Shown here: piece by piece, positions 36,769-44,096 of the stretch
Numbering within the stretch: the stretch's first letter is position 1
How the letters are laid out: every line of letters starts with the position of its first letter
Made by a program: the position numbers and the translations under genes
NCBI RefSeq assembly: GCF_003688625.1
Contig: NZ_RCWY01000002.1
Span: 992,001-1,056,000 of the forward strand
DNA from: Sphingomonas sp. PP-CE-3A-406
Lineage (GTDB): Bacteria > Pseudomonadota > Alphaproteobacteria > Sphingomonadales > Sphingomonadaceae
Reading direction: 5' to 3'
DNA: 64,000 nt
The notes under the pieces: generated by a model
The model's input: only the letters and a program-made list of their open reading frames with translations
The model's database searches: none
Told to the model about the DNA's origin: nothing

Positions 36769-38646
36769 ATGGTTTTGAGGCGCGGCCGGACGGATTTTTG
36801 GGGAAGCGGTCCGGAGTGGCGCGAGGCTGCTGGCTTCAGCTTCCACGCGCTAGACGCAAACGCGCCCGAGCAAGAGGTGCAGCGACACAGTCATGAGGAG
36901 GCGCATTTCATTCTGGTGCTCTCCGGTGGCTATATGTCGTCGGCAGTCGGCGCACCGCTGGTGTCGAACACCCCGGTTCTGATCTACAATCCGCCAGGTA
37001 CCACCCATGAGGACCGGTTCCACGGCGGGCGGGGACGCTTCATGGCCATTTCCGGGGGTGAAGGCAGCGAAGCCGCAGCATTTTGCATCCGCGATCCTTA
37101 TGCCTTTCGGTTGGCGCAGACCATCGCGCACGAGCTCGATGAAGCCCCGGCGCTTACGCTGGAGGCGCGTGCGTTGCAGCTTCATGCTGCGGTATCGCCA
37201 CTATCGTCCGACGAGCCACGACGGGCATCATCCCCGCCGCGATGGCTGACGCGCGCCGTCGAGATGATCTTCACATCCTCCGATCCCGAGCTTTCGGTCG
37301 CCGAGGTCGCATCGGACGCGGGCGTCCATCCCGTCCACCTTGCGCGCGTGTTTCGTCGCTTCCTCGGCTGTTCTCCAGGCGACTATCTTCGCGGCCACCG
37401 TTTGGAGCGCGCCGCAGCCATGCTGGGCAGCGGCACGGCATCGCTCGCCGATGTCGCGCAATCGGCAGGGTTCGTCGACCAGGCGCATCTGACTAGGACC
37501 TTCCGGTCGCGCCTGGATACGACACCCGCGCGGTGGAGGCGGCTGCGGAATGTTGCGCAGATGCAAGACGACGATCCGATAGCGCCGTCGGCAGCCCGCA
37601 CCGCTGCCCGGAGACATGACATGACCTTCACCGCCATCCGCTTCGCTGTCCTGCTCGGCGCTCTTTCCAGCACGCCTTCCCTGGCGCGAACCGATGCCGC
37701 GCTGAACGCGGTTCTGGCGCGCTGGGACCAGGATCCGCATCCCGACCTGGGCGGTGTCGTCGTCATGCGCGGCGGACGCATTGTCGCCGAACGCTATTAC
37801 AATGGCGAGCGTGCGGATACGCTTCACGACGTCCGGTCGGCGGGAAAAAGCGTGACCGCGTTGCTGATGGGAATCGCGATCGATCACCACAAGCTGCGCG
37901 GCATCGATGACCGCGTCGCAGACCATTGGCCGGCGGCACGGGGCAGCGCGATCGGCGATGTCGCCATCGCGGACCTGCTGACGATGCGCTCGGGGCTAGC
38001 GGCGTTCGATGAGGATCCTGCGTCTCCAGGTAACGAAGACAGGCTCGACGCAGCGGCCGATCCGCTCGCGTTTCTGCTGACGGTGCCGCGCGCTGACCCA
38101 CCGGGCTCGCGCTACCGCTACAATTCGGCGACCGCGTACACGGCCGGTATTTTGATAGCGAAAGCCACGGGGCAAACGATGGCGGACTTCGCGCGAAAAT
38201 CACTCTTCACGCCGCTGGGCATCCGCGACTGGAACTGGGCGTCGGACGCGGCGGGATACACCAAAGGACAGGGCAACCTCTCTCTAACGACACGCGCGTT
38301 CGCCACGATCGGAGAAATGGTGCGCGGTGCGGGTCAATATCGCGGCCGCCGGATCGTCAGTGCCCGCTGGATACACGAGGCACTAACGCCGAAAGTTACG
38401 ATTTCGAACAGCGACCCTTACGCCGACGGCTACGCCTATTTCTGGTATTCCAAGGTTCAGCAGGTCGATGGCAAGCCCGTTCCTGTGTCGTTCGCCTCGG
38501 GAAACGGCGGCAACAAGATCTACGTCATTCGAAGTCGCCACCTTGTCATCGCGATCACATCGAGTGCCTACGGGCACGGGTATGGCCAACGACGGTCCCA
38601 AGATATCCTACGAGCCCTACTGGCAGCCGAAGGAGGGAAACAGTGA
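36769..38646 (+). CDS. AraC-family regulator continuous with a secreted class C beta-lactamase-like serine hydrolase
   Basis: One uninterrupted frame. From the ATG at 36769 come a cupin-like sensing domain (VQRHSHEEAHFILVLSGG) and a two-helix-turn-helix AraC domain (LSVAEVASDAGVHPVHLARV; LADVAQSAGFVDQAHLTRTF). Without a stop, a signal-peptide-like segment follows (MTFTAIRFAVLLGALS, from 37621), then a serine hydrolase with S-x-x-K in DVRSAGKSVTALL and the Tyr-Asn motif in YRYNSATAY. A DNA-binding regulator and an exported enzyme are an unlikely single protein. The ATG at 37621 has its own CGGAGA, so two products or a recent loss of the regulator's stop are possible. The upstream start is uncertain (36673, 36724 and 36769 lack strong Shine-Dalgarno sites). 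Confidence 0.8.
   Translation: MVLRRGRTDFWGSGPEWREAAGFSFHALDANAPEQEVQRHSHEEAHFILVLSGGYMSSAVGAPLVSNTPVLIYNPPGTTHEDRFHGGRGRFMAISGGEGSEAAAFCIRDPYAFRLAQTIAHELDEAPALTLEARALQLHAAVSPLSSDEPRRASSPPRWLTRAVEMIFTSSDPELSVAEVASDAGVHPVHLARVFRRFLGCSPGDYLRGHRLERAAAMLGSGTASLADVAQSAGFVDQAHLTRTFRSRLDTTPARWRRLRNVAQMQDDDPIAPSAARTAARRHDMTFTAIRFAVLLGALSSTPSLARTDAALNAVLARWDQDPHPDLGGVVVMRGGRIVAERYYNGERADTLHDVRSAGKSVTALLMGIAIDHHKLRGIDDRVADHWPAARGSAIGDVAIADLLTMRSGLAAFDEDPASPGNEDRLDAAADPLAFLLTVPRADPPGSRYRYNSATAYTAGILIAKATGQTMADFARKSLFTPLGIRDWNWASDAAGYTKGQGNLSLTTRAFATIGEMVRGAGQYRGRRIVSARWIHEALTPKVTISNSDPYADGYAYFWYSKVQQVDGKPVPVSFASGNGGNKIYVIRSRHLVIAITSSAYGHGYGQRRSQDILRALLAAEGGKQ
37609..37623 (+). promoter_or_regulatory. 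Internal ribosome-binding site and start for the serine hydrolase
   Basis: CGGAGA lies 6 bases before the in-frame ATG at 37621, exactly where a signal peptide begins. The surrounding CATGACATGA carries TGA stops in both other frames, reminiscent of an ATGA-type gene overlap that a small indel turned into an in-frame fusion. Confidence 0.6.
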
Positions 38647-38701
38647 CCGTCGCCCCTATCGCGTTGAACCGCTGATAACGCATGCCCCCGTCTTGCCGGC
38701 A

Positions 38702-38768
38702 GCTTCGACTCAGAACCGGACGTTCACGCCCCTTCCCTCGCTTCCCAACTGCGGACGCTAATTCATCA
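38702..38768 (-). repeat. Dispersed GTCCG/TTGGG repeat, full A+B copy
   Basis: Minus strand: GATGAATTAGCGTCCGCAG, TTGGGAAGC, spacer, then GAACGTCCGGTTCTGAGTC. A plus-strand half (GAATGACCGATTTTGAAG) follows at about 38772. It separates the hydrolase from the small-gene array. Confidence 0.65.
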
Positions 38769-38837
38769 TTGCGAATGACCGATTTTGAAGCCCGGCTATC
38801 CGCCCGCGAATGTCGTGATGGGGCAGGTTAGCGGACA

Positions 38838-39071
38838 TTAGAGATTGCCGCCGAAGAACTTGAAGATCGCCATCGCGCAGAACCGAACGAGGATCGTGAA
38901 AAGTGCCATCAGCGGCCCAAGCCAGAGTATCTGGCTGTCCCAACCCCACCCGCAGTCGAACGCCGAATCTATGAGTGTGGCCGCCCACATGAACGCTACA
39001 AAGCTGACGATCACCACGGAGATGACGTTGCCCCCCTTCCGCTGGGCAGCGAGATACCGATCGAAGTTCAT
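38838..39071 (-). CDS. Small two-helix membrane protein, unknown function
   Basis: 77 residues from the ATG at 39071; a GTG at 39107 would add 12. It has a short cytoplasmic N-terminus (MNFDRYLAAQRKGG) and two hydrophobic helices, VISVVIVSFVAFMWAATLI and LWLGPLMALFTILVRFCAMA. It lies 50 bases downstream of the Sel1-like gene on the same strand (14 if the GTG is used), so they may be cotranscribed. No family recognised. It belongs to the array of small minus-strand orphan genes separated by repeats. Confidence 0.65.
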   Translation of the reverse strand: MNFDRYLAAQRKGGNVISVVIVSFVAFMWAATLIDSAFDCGWGWDSQILWLGPLMALFTILVRFCAMAIFKFFGGNL

Positions 39072-39121
39072 GGTGCCGGATATCTCATTCAGCGCGAATG
39101 TCCGCACCTGGGCGGAGTCGC

Positions 39122-39538
39122 CTAGTCGTAAGGTTTGTATGGTCGCCCCCGATGGATGTCTCTGGCTGCGCCATGAGGCCGTCGAACCTCGAACCGAGCA
39201 AGCTGGTTGCCTGCATCATTGTCGCCTGCCCGGGCCGCCCGGCGTAGCCAATACCTATAGCCTCGCAGATTCCCTTGGTTGAAGCGCTGCATAGCTAGAT
39301 TGTAAGCAGCCGGCTGATGGCCTCGCTCAGCTGCCCGGTGAGCCATTGCAGCCGCAGAAAGCGCCGTCGCTGATGATCGGCGATCAACCCCGAGCCGGTC
39401 CAGTTCCGTGATGGCATCGGGATCGCCTCGCAATGCAAGATGGCGGACCAGAGCTACCCTGTCAGATGGCGAGTTGCCGTCGAGCCAGCGCTTTATTTTA
39501 CTCGCGAATTCATCCGGAACGCCTTGCTTCATCGCCAA
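39122..39538 (-). CDS. Sel1-like repeat protein
   Basis: 138 residues. Two Sel1/TPR-like repeats are visible at about 65-115 (AHRAAERGHQPAAYNLAMQ; YRYWLRRAARAGDNDAGNQL), with the usual A-x-G spacing. The N-terminal half is helical and charged (DEFASKIKRWLDGNSPSDRV). No signal peptide is evident. Sel1 repeats mediate protein-protein contacts; the partner is unknown. Its 5' end abuts a dense repeat cluster. Confidence 0.75.
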   Translation of the reverse strand: MAMKQGVPDEFASKIKRWLDGNSPSDRVALVRHLALRGDPDAITELDRLGVDRRSSATALSAAAMAHRAAERGHQPAAYNLAMQRFNQGNLRGYRYWLRRAARAGDNDAGNQLARFEVRRPHGAARDIHRGRPYKPYD

Positions 39539-39544
39539 ATGATA

Positions 39545-39669
39545 CGTCCGCTATCGGGAGAGGCAATAGGCGGCTCGATCGTCCGCGTTTGGGCGTAAAC
39601 GGAATGGCCGGAATGGGAAGGAAAGCGGACTGGCCGTTATTGGGTAGGGGGCGGTGTTAGCAGACACTG
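39545..39669 (+). repeat. Tandem cluster of GTCCG/TTGGG repeat units
   Basis: Successive B-type units: GTCCGCTATCGGGAGAGG, GTCCGCGTTTGGGCGTAAAC, ATGGCCGGAATGGGAAGG followed by AAAGCGGAC, and TGGCCGTTATTGGGTAGG. Each is an imperfect palindrome of roughly 28 bases with CCG and CGG ends around TTGGG. Confidence 0.7.
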
Positions 39670-39727
39670 CGTGGCGCAGCCGCTCTTCAGAAAAGGGCCG
39701 TTGATCGGGAGTCAACTTGTCGCGCTA

Positions 39728-40165
39728 TTACCTTGATGCGGGTAGCGGCGCTATCACACCACTACTAACGGTTTTCACAGAATAGTACCGAACCTCACGG
39801 CCCCCACGAGATTTAGCGGTTTCGTGCTCATTTAGCATAATCGCTATCAGATAGCAGCTTGTTGAGCGGGGGGTTCCCCCAATTATAGCGGTTGTGCAGC
39901 TGTTCTTCGTGACACCAATATGCGAAAAACCTCGGTCTGCCGCCATTTCAGACGTCTTGGTTATAAGTTTTTCGTATAACAATGAATTATCATATGGCTC
40001 TGACGTGATGTACGTTCTTATCTGGTTATTTGATTGATACGATCCGCCGACTTCGCCCTCTGGTGGAAGTCCAAATCTTTTTCCGAGTAGACCCGCAAAT
40101 TGTGCATTTGCACTAGTCGAAAATAATAAAGCTACGATGCAAAATCCTAGAATATCTTTCCGCAT
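39728..40165 (-). CDS. Exported protein of unknown function
   Basis: 145 residues with a clear signal peptide (MRKDILGFCIVALLFSTSANAQ). The mature part has a central segment YEKLITKTSEMAADRGFSHIG followed by two Cys residues (NSCTTAIIGG, STSCYLIA) that could form a disulphide. I see a resemblance to the periplasmic/lipoprotein domain called CC0125/CC1285, but not strongly enough to name it. The 5' flank (about 39960-40210) is clearly more AT-rich than the rest of the window, suggesting acquisition. Confidence 0.72.
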   Translation of the reverse strand: MRKDILGFCIVALLFSTSANAQFAGLLGKRFGLPPEGEVGGSYQSNNQIRTYITSEPYDNSLLYEKLITKTSEMAADRGFSHIGVTKNSCTTAIIGGTPRSTSCYLIAIMLNEHETAKSRGGREVRYYSVKTVSSGVIAPLPASR

Positions 40166-40248
40166 CTGAAATCCCTAAATTAGATTTTACTTTCTGGAAA
40201 TTGGACCCAAATTATCTAGGATTTGTAAATACTGGATGAGGTCGGGCG

Positions 40249-40380
40249 AACCGAACGGCCGCTTTCGACGGCAGGTACGGCCTGATTGAATGTCCATATT
40301 TGGGCGTTAGCGGGCTGGCGGGTTTGCGGAAGGGGAGCGGTCAGGCTGCTTTCGCGGGCGATGGATGGAGAGCGGACATC
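40249..40380 (+). repeat. Cluster of GTCCG/TTGGG repeat units
   Basis: Contains CGAACGGCCGCTTTCGACGG, then GAATGTCCATATTTGGGCG with GTTAGCGG, then GAAGGGGAGCGGTCAG and GAGAGCGGACATC. It fills the spacer between the exported protein and the next small membrane protein. Confidence 0.6.
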
Positions 40381-40723
40381 AAGTTGGTGTCGAGAACGCC
40401 CGATAGATCGCATATCCCCACGAGGCAGCGAATAGAAAGTATGCCGCATAAACGAGTCTGGCGGACGGTGCGTCGGTCCAGTTCAACGATCCATAAGCTA
40501 TTGCGACCGTGGCGCAGATCAGGATGCCGGGCAGCATCATTCCGGAGAACAATCGGCGTGAACCGGGGAGGAGGCTAGCCAGCGGAAGGAGCGCCAACGG
40601 GAGAGCCACGGCCGCAAACTCACTCACTCCCAAAAGGTCAAGAAGGAGAACGGAAACGCCATACAGACCGAGCACTCCTGCCAGACCGAGTTTGTTGGTC
40701 CAGTAACGAGCAAGCATGATCAT
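40379..40723 (-). CDS. Small multi-pass membrane protein, unknown function
   Basis: 114 residues with three or four hydrophobic helices (LAGVLGLYGVSVLLLDLLG; FAAVALPLALLPLASLL; MLPGILICATVAIAYG; LVYAAYFLFAASWGYAIY). The start at 40723 has GGACGGG just upstream; a second Met follows two codons later. It ends inside the neighbouring repeat cluster. No recognised family; one of the orphan-array genes. Confidence 0.65.
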   Translation of the reverse strand: MIMLARYWTNKLGLAGVLGLYGVSVLLLDLLGVSEFAAVALPLALLPLASLLPGSRRLFSGMMLPGILICATVAIAYGSLNWTDAPSARLVYAAYFLFAASWGYAIYRAFSTPT

Positions 40724-40825
40724 CCCGTCCTAAGTCGCATCCATCGCTGTAGGAACCTTAACGGTCGGCGGCTTTCGGGCAAGAGACGGTGAGGGACGAA
40801 CGACCGCTATTGGGCGTTTTCAACC

Positions 40826-40919
40826 GGGGTATCTCTGGGGTACATTGCAACGTACGCAGCGAAAAAGTCGCGTGTTTGTGCGGGTCGCGGACGGTTGCGG
40901 CGGAGGGTTCCTCCGCCGC
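40826..40919. repeat. 94-nt repeat with GC hairpin, copy 1
   Basis: Begins GGGGTATCTCTGGGGTAC and ends in a perfect 10-bp hairpin GCGGCGGAGG-GTT-CCTCCGCCGC. Copies at 41218 and 42242 are exactly the same length. A B-type repeat half (GAACGACCGCTATTGGGCG, 40797-40815) abuts its left side. The hairpin lies 8 bases beyond the stop of the next minus-strand gene. Confidence 0.7.
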
Positions 40920-40927
40920 ATGAGCAT

Positions 40928-41182
40928 CTATGCGGCAAGAACGAAGAGCGCACGTTCATCTCGGTACTTCTCTCCGAGCGTCGCGTAGACTGCCGCTTGA
41001 TCTAAATGGGTTCGCCGCTCGCCAGCGGTTTTGGCGCGCGATGCGACAGCCAGCTCAATCTCTGTAAGCAGCTCGTAATTGATATTGTGGGGCACAGCAG
41101 GTTCCATCGTTCGCCGAGTTGGTAGCGCTGTAGCCACGATCAAATTGCTAAGAAGACGCGGGTCCGAGATCGTTTTTTTCAT
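40928..41182 (-). CDS. Small soluble protein, unknown function
   Basis: 84 residues. The C-terminal two thirds form an amphipathic helical unit (INYELLTEIELAVASRAKTA; HLDQAAVYATLGEKYRDERA), a pattern I associate with short conserved sphingomonad proteins of unknown role. Alternative start at Met26 (MEPAVPHNINYEL), which would give about 59 residues and may be the true one. It lies between two copies of the 94-nt repeat. Confidence 0.65.
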   Translation of the reverse strand: MKKTISDPRLLSNLIVATALPTRRTMEPAVPHNINYELLTEIELAVASRAKTAGERRTHLDQAAVYATLGEKYRDERALFVLAA

Positions 41183-41217
41183 CCATCATGGATGTATCGC
41201 ATCCGCCCCGCCCAGCA

Positions 41218-41311
41218 GGGGTATCGCTGGGGCACACTACCTCTGTAGCACGTCGAGAACGACGCATTCCCGCGACTTGGCGGAGCCTGCGGCGGAGGGT
41301 GTCTCCGCCGC
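41218..41311. repeat. 94-nt repeat with GC hairpin, copy 2
   Basis: Begins GGGGTATCGCTGGGGCAC and ends in the hairpin GCGGCGGAG-GGTGT-CTCCGCCGC. The interior is less conserved than the two ends. It is followed directly by a B-type repeat unit. Confidence 0.7.
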
Positions 41312-41360
41312 GGAACGGCCGGAATGGGAGGAAAGCGGAACAGCCGCTTTCGGGACGATG
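41311..41360 (+). repeat. GTCCG/TTGGG repeat unit adjoining the 94-nt repeat
   Basis: GGAACGGCCGGAATGGGAGG, then AAAGCGGAACAGCCGCTTTCG. The same adjacency (94-nt unit then B-type unit) is seen after copy 3 at 42338, suggesting a composite element. Confidence 0.65.
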
Positions 41361-41442
41361 CGCTGGAAAGGAGACGCACGACGAAAAACTGTGGTTTGCC
41401 GTTTATCCACTTTGCCCGGCAAAGCGGGGTTTTGCTCAGTCG

Positions 41443-42033
41443 CTACGGCTTCGCTTGCTCGTTTCCGATGAAGGCAAACTCAAAACCCGAGGCCCACGCG
41501 GCGTTGATTACGCAAGCGAGTGGCCCATCCTCCTTAGGCGGACCTTGCTGCTGATTTGCCCACGCGGGGTTGAGTGCGTGGACGCCAAATTGTGAGTGCA
41601 GTGCGCCGCTTGCACCGCAGAGCTCCTCTACACTGCGGGCAAAGCTGTCGTCGTCCGTGACCCCAGCTTCATACTGGGGCAGCTTGCCAAGGAGGTGGTG
41701 CGTGGTCAGCCATCTCCTCCCCTCAGCTTTCACGAGCGCCAAAGATTTCGCCTTTGTGATCGCTTCCAGTCGCGGTTGAGCATCGCGCGGGAGCTCGACG
41801 TCATAGAAGCTGGCTGCTTTTGCAATACAGGCAATCTGTTCATCGGTGATTGCGCCTTTTGCAACCACCACGAGAACATCCTCCTCGATCGCCTCGTCCG
41901 ACCTGACCGTCACAGGACCGACCCCACACCGCACAATTCGTGTTGCCGCCACTTTCGGCGTTATCTGGTCATAGGCGCCTAGCATTGGACTGCTTACCTG
42001 AGCGGCAAGAAGGGCGGCTAGAATGAACATCAT
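41443..42033 (-). CDS. Exported protein of unknown function
   Basis: 196 residues with a short signal peptide (MMFILAALLAAQVSS). The mature protein has a Cys-containing first half (IVRCGVGPVTVRSDEAIEED; AKGAITDEQIACIAKAASFY) and a C-terminal region with VEELCGASGALHSQFG. The two-step pattern of a Cys, a charged stretch and ITDEQIACI looks like a conserved periplasmic domain, but I cannot name it. A 28-nt palindrome lies 87 bases upstream of its start, as for the gene at 44162-45085. Confidence 0.72.
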   Translation of the reverse strand: MMFILAALLAAQVSSPMLGAYDQITPKVAATRIVRCGVGPVTVRSDEAIEEDVLVVVAKGAITDEQIACIAKAASFYDVELPRDAQPRLEAITKAKSLALVKAEGRRWLTTHHLLGKLPQYEAGVTDDDSFARSVEELCGASGALHSQFGVHALNPAWANQQQGPPKEDGPLACVINAAWASGFEFAFIGNEQAKP

Positions 42034-42120
42034 TCTACTATGCCCGCCTTCGCGATCAACTGAAAGCCTTCGAGATTTCCGTTGTTGTGCGGCTGCCGAC
42101 CGTCAGCTTGAGCCGATAGT

Positions 42121-42148
42121 TGATGCAAACCTTTTGATTTTCGCATCA
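42121..42148. repeat. 28-nt palindromic repeat (TGATGCAAA type), copy 1
   Basis: TGATGCAAAC-CTTTTGAT-TTTCGCATCA, arms nearly complementary. It lies 87 bases upstream of the exported-protein start at 42033. A further GATGCGAAAATCA half follows at about 42159. Confidence 0.65.
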
Positions 42149-42177
42149 CGAGTGACCGATGCGAAAATCAACCTTGA

Positions 42178-42241
42178 CGAATGACCGCGTTCGGGAGTCC
42201 TGATTTGTGGCCCAAGCGTCCGGCATTGGGCGTAAGCGGTC
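42178..42241 (+). repeat. GTCCG/TTGGG repeat units before the 94-nt repeat
   Basis: Two units: GAATGACCGCGTTCGGGAG and GCGTCCGGCATTGGGCG followed by TAAGCGGTC. The second abuts the left end of the 94-nt copy 3. Confidence 0.65.
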
Positions 42242-42335
42242 GGGGTATCGCGGGGGTATATCGCGGCTACTGTCGCATGAAACCCGAGGCTTTCGGCGGA
42301 GCTTGGGAGGTCGCGGCGGAGGGGATCTCCGCCGC
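42242..42335. repeat. 94-nt repeat with GC hairpin, copy 3
   Basis: Begins GGGGTATCGCGGGGGTAT and ends in GCGGCGGAG-GGGAT-CTCCGCCGC. Length is identical to copies 1 and 2. It sits 36 bases beyond the 3' end of the next minus-strand gene. Confidence 0.7.
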
Positions 42336-42337
42336 AC

Positions 42338-42366
42338 TTAATGTCCGATTTGGGAGGAGAGCGGAC
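42338..42366 (+). repeat. GTCCG/TTGGG repeat unit after the 94-nt repeat
   Basis: TTAATGTCCGATTTGGGAGG then AGAGCGGAC. The B-type unit runs almost to the stop codon of the 42372-42758 gene. Confidence 0.65.
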
Positions 42367-42371
42367 GTTGG

Positions 42372-42758
42372 TCAGCTATTGGACGCTGGCGTGTCGTATC
42401 CGCCAAATGGCCCGAACACGGTTCGGTATTCAGCCATGCTCTCGTAGAACTCCGCTTGGGTGGGCATGGCCGCACGTTGCCCCGGCCACTGCGATGAAAC
42501 GAACGTATCGTAATCTGCGGCTGGCATCTGATTAACCGTCGTGGGACTTTCCGGAACTGAATACCCCATGGCTTCAACGGCTTGGATCGCAGCCCATGCC
42601 GCCGTCGTCGGATCGTCGCCACGGCAGAAAACCTGAACGTATGCGCCAATAAGCGGAGCCGGAAGCTGCTCAGCGCCCGCTCGAACGTGAAGCGGCACAA
42701 TCCACACAGGCATTTCTGCCAACGGATGCCGTGTTTCCTTCTTACCAAATAGCCGCAT
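42372..42758 (-). CDS. Small soluble protein, unknown function
   Basis: 128 residues, no signal peptide. Notable segments are MRLFGKKETRHPLAEMPVWI at the start, an internal AYVQVFCRGDDPTTAAWAAI and a Tyr/Phe-rich C-terminus (AEFYESMAEYRTVFGPFGGY). The first half could be a small alpha/beta domain. No family recognised. Its last codons lie next to repeat sequence, and it is followed on the minus strand by the 94-nt repeat copy 3. Confidence 0.65.
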   Translation of the reverse strand: MRLFGKKETRHPLAEMPVWIVPLHVRAGAEQLPAPLIGAYVQVFCRGDDPTTAAWAAIQAVEAMGYSVPESPTTVNQMPAADYDTFVSSQWPGQRAAMPTQAEFYESMAEYRTVFGPFGGYDTPASNS

Positions 42759-42795
42759 GATTCCCCCCGATCCCGCATTTGTAGCTGCGCTGGGC

Positions 42796-42823
42796 GAATG
42801 GCCGCAACTGGGCGTAAGCGGTC
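42796..42823 (+). repeat. GTCCG/TTGGG repeat unit
   Basis: GAATGGCCGCAACTGGGCG followed by TAAGCGGTC, directly before the stop of the next small minus-strand gene. Confidence 0.65.
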
Positions 42824-42824
42824 G

Positions 42825-43055
42825 TCAGGTCGGAACCGGCTCGCCGTCCACGTCCACCTCATAATCGCTGCCTTCGACCCAAAAGCGGATCATCCGGGCG
42901 TGATACTCTACGTAGGACGTATCTTCTCGATCAACGTGTGGACTGTAATGGATGGCGAACCTCGCGCCTGCCGGGATCGGCTCCACCGCCCCCCAGGGCT
43001 CCACCATAAATTCAATGGCTCGATCAGTTTCGTTCGAGAAGCGCACGGTGACCAT
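42825..43055 (-). CDS. Small beta-rich protein, unknown function
   Basis: 76 residues, alternating hydrophobic pattern (MVTVRFSNETDRAIEFMVEP; YVEYHARMIRFWVEGSDYEV) suggesting a compact all-beta domain. No signal peptide, no Cys. The stop lies two bases from a repeat unit and the next gene upstream begins after another unit. No family recognised. Confidence 0.6.
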   Translation of the reverse strand: MVTVRFSNETDRAIEFMVEPWGAVEPIPAGARFAIHYSPHVDREDTSYVEYHARMIRFWVEGSDYEVDVDGEPVPT

Positions 43056-43076
43056 GAAGGTGGTCTAAGGCATGAT

Positions 43077-43096
43077 CGAACGTCCGCAAGTGGGCA
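43077..43096 (+). repeat. GTCCG/TTGGG repeat half-unit
   Basis: GAACGTCCGCAAGTGGGCAG, between two small minus-strand genes. Confidence 0.55.
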
Positions 43097-43098
43097 GT

Positions 43099-43407
43099 TC
43101 AAGCCGATACCGGACCGAACACCGCCTGGTACCAGTACATTCCAGGTGCGGCGAACCAACACGCATTCCCCGGCGCTTTGAACGCGGCGAGCTGGCGCAT
43201 GTCGATGGCATAGCGCTGGTGGAAAGCAATGAGCTCACGAAGGTCGTCGTCATTCGGGTGACGGGCAAGTCGGATATGCAGTCCATCGCCGCGCCCCTCA
43301 TAGCCCGAGACAACTTTCATCCGGTCGAGCCATGCGAAGAACAATGCTTCGTCGCTCTCGTGGAAGTAGCGAACGCGGTTCGCGATGAGGGTTAAGGGTT
43401 CGGCCAT
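43099..43407 (-). CDS. Small soluble protein, unknown function
   Basis: 102 residues from the ATG at 43407; the frame is open 9 codons further but that start is not better supported. The N-terminus (MAEPLTLIANRVRYFHESDE) is followed by ALFFAWLDRMKVVSGYEGRG and HPNDDDLRELIAFHQRYAI, an alpha/beta pattern; the end is Trp/Tyr-rich. I associate this type of protein with short immunity- or effector-like orphans but have no evidence for it. Confidence 0.65.
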   Translation of the reverse strand: MAEPLTLIANRVRYFHESDEALFFAWLDRMKVVSGYEGRGDGLHIRLARHPNDDDLRELIAFHQRYAIDMRQLAAFKAPGNACWFAAPGMYWYQAVFGPVSA

Positions 43408-43440
43408 GCCCTTCCGTCCCACGGCTGCGTACACTTAATC

Positions 43441-43504
43441 AATGACCGGTTTCGGGTGTCGGCAGATTGAACCTGAATGTCGTAGTTTGGGCGAAAGCGG
43501 ACTA
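43441..43504 (+). repeat. Two GTCCG/TTGGG repeat units
   Basis: AATGACCGGTTTCGGGTG, then GAATGTCGTAGTTTGGGCG followed by AAAGCGGAC. The second reaches the stop codon of the 50-residue membrane protein. Confidence 0.65.
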
Positions 43505-43654
43505 AGGCCATCGGCAACCGCTTGGCACACAAGCTCCACTCACGGTCAGCCAGCGCCCATAGATTACACCCGCACAGAACAGGCATATTGCGGCAGCGAA
43601 CGCTATGGCGACCCAAATCCACCTGCGGCGCTTCGTTGTCGTTTTCGAGTCCAT
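43502..43654 (-). CDS. 50-residue single-pass membrane protein
   Basis: A short frame with GGCGGG directly before the ATG. The product starts MDSKTTTKRRRW (basic, cytoplasmic), then a hydrophobic helix IWVAIAFAAAICLFCAGVIY, and ends GRWLTVSGACVPSGCRWP with two Cys on the outer side. The positive-inside topology and clean ribosome-binding site support a real gene despite its size. It sits in the orphan array, bounded by repeat units on both sides. Confidence 0.6.
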   Translation of the reverse strand: MDSKTTTKRRRWIWVAIAFAAAICLFCAGVIYGRWLTVSGACVPSGCRWP

Positions 43655-43678
43655 CCCGCCACCATCGGGTACCGCGTC

Positions 43679-43705
43679 AATGTCCGCAACTGGGCGTTTT
43701 CACCC
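43679..43705 (+). repeat. GTCCG/TTGGG repeat unit
   Basis: AATGTCCGCAACTGGGCG then TTTTCACCC. The right half of the palindrome is lost. Confidence 0.55.
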
Positions 43706-43775
43706 GCCCGTCACACCTATGATAGGGAAGCGCTGCTAGCCGATCGCGCTGCTGGCCGATCATCAGGACAGCGTC

Positions 43776-43964
43776 GTGGATGACCAGATGACCGAAGCCC
43801 AAGGCGATCTCCTAGGCAGCGTTATCGTGCTTCTCAGCACGGCCCTGCTGCTCGGCGCGGTGCACTTCGCCAGCACCGCCGTGGACAAGCGAAAAGTTCG
43901 ATGGCTCACAACGCTGAGCGTCATCCTGTCGATCGCAGGCGTGGCCATCGTTATCGTTACCTGA
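43776..43964 (+). CDS. Small two-helix membrane protein
   Basis: 62 residues from a GTG with AGGA 8 bases upstream; ATG at 43788 is an alternative. Two hydrophobic helices, LLGSVIVLLSTALLLGAVHF and LTTLSVILSIAGVAIVIV, are separated by a basic loop DKRKVRW. It is the only plus-strand gene of the orphan array. Function unknown. Confidence 0.6.
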   Translation: MDDQMTEAQGDLLGSVIVLLSTALLLGAVHFASTAVDKRKVRWLTTLSVILSIAGVAIVIVT

Positions 43965-43965
43965 C

Positions 43966-44005
43966 GACCACTTGGGAAGGAAAGCGGACCTTCCGCTTTG
44001 GGGTC
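43966..44005 (+). repeat. GTCCG/TTGGG repeat units
   Basis: GACCACTTGGGAAGGAAAGC followed by GGACCTTCCGCTTTGGGGTCC-like sequence; the two halves form an inverted pair directly after the 62-residue gene. Confidence 0.55.
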
Positions 44006-44096
44006 CACACCGCAAAAATCCGACCACTGAACGGGTATCACAAATGCATCAGTCTTTTGCATCGCCGGAGCCCGCGGTTTCCTGCCGGTCTTGGGC

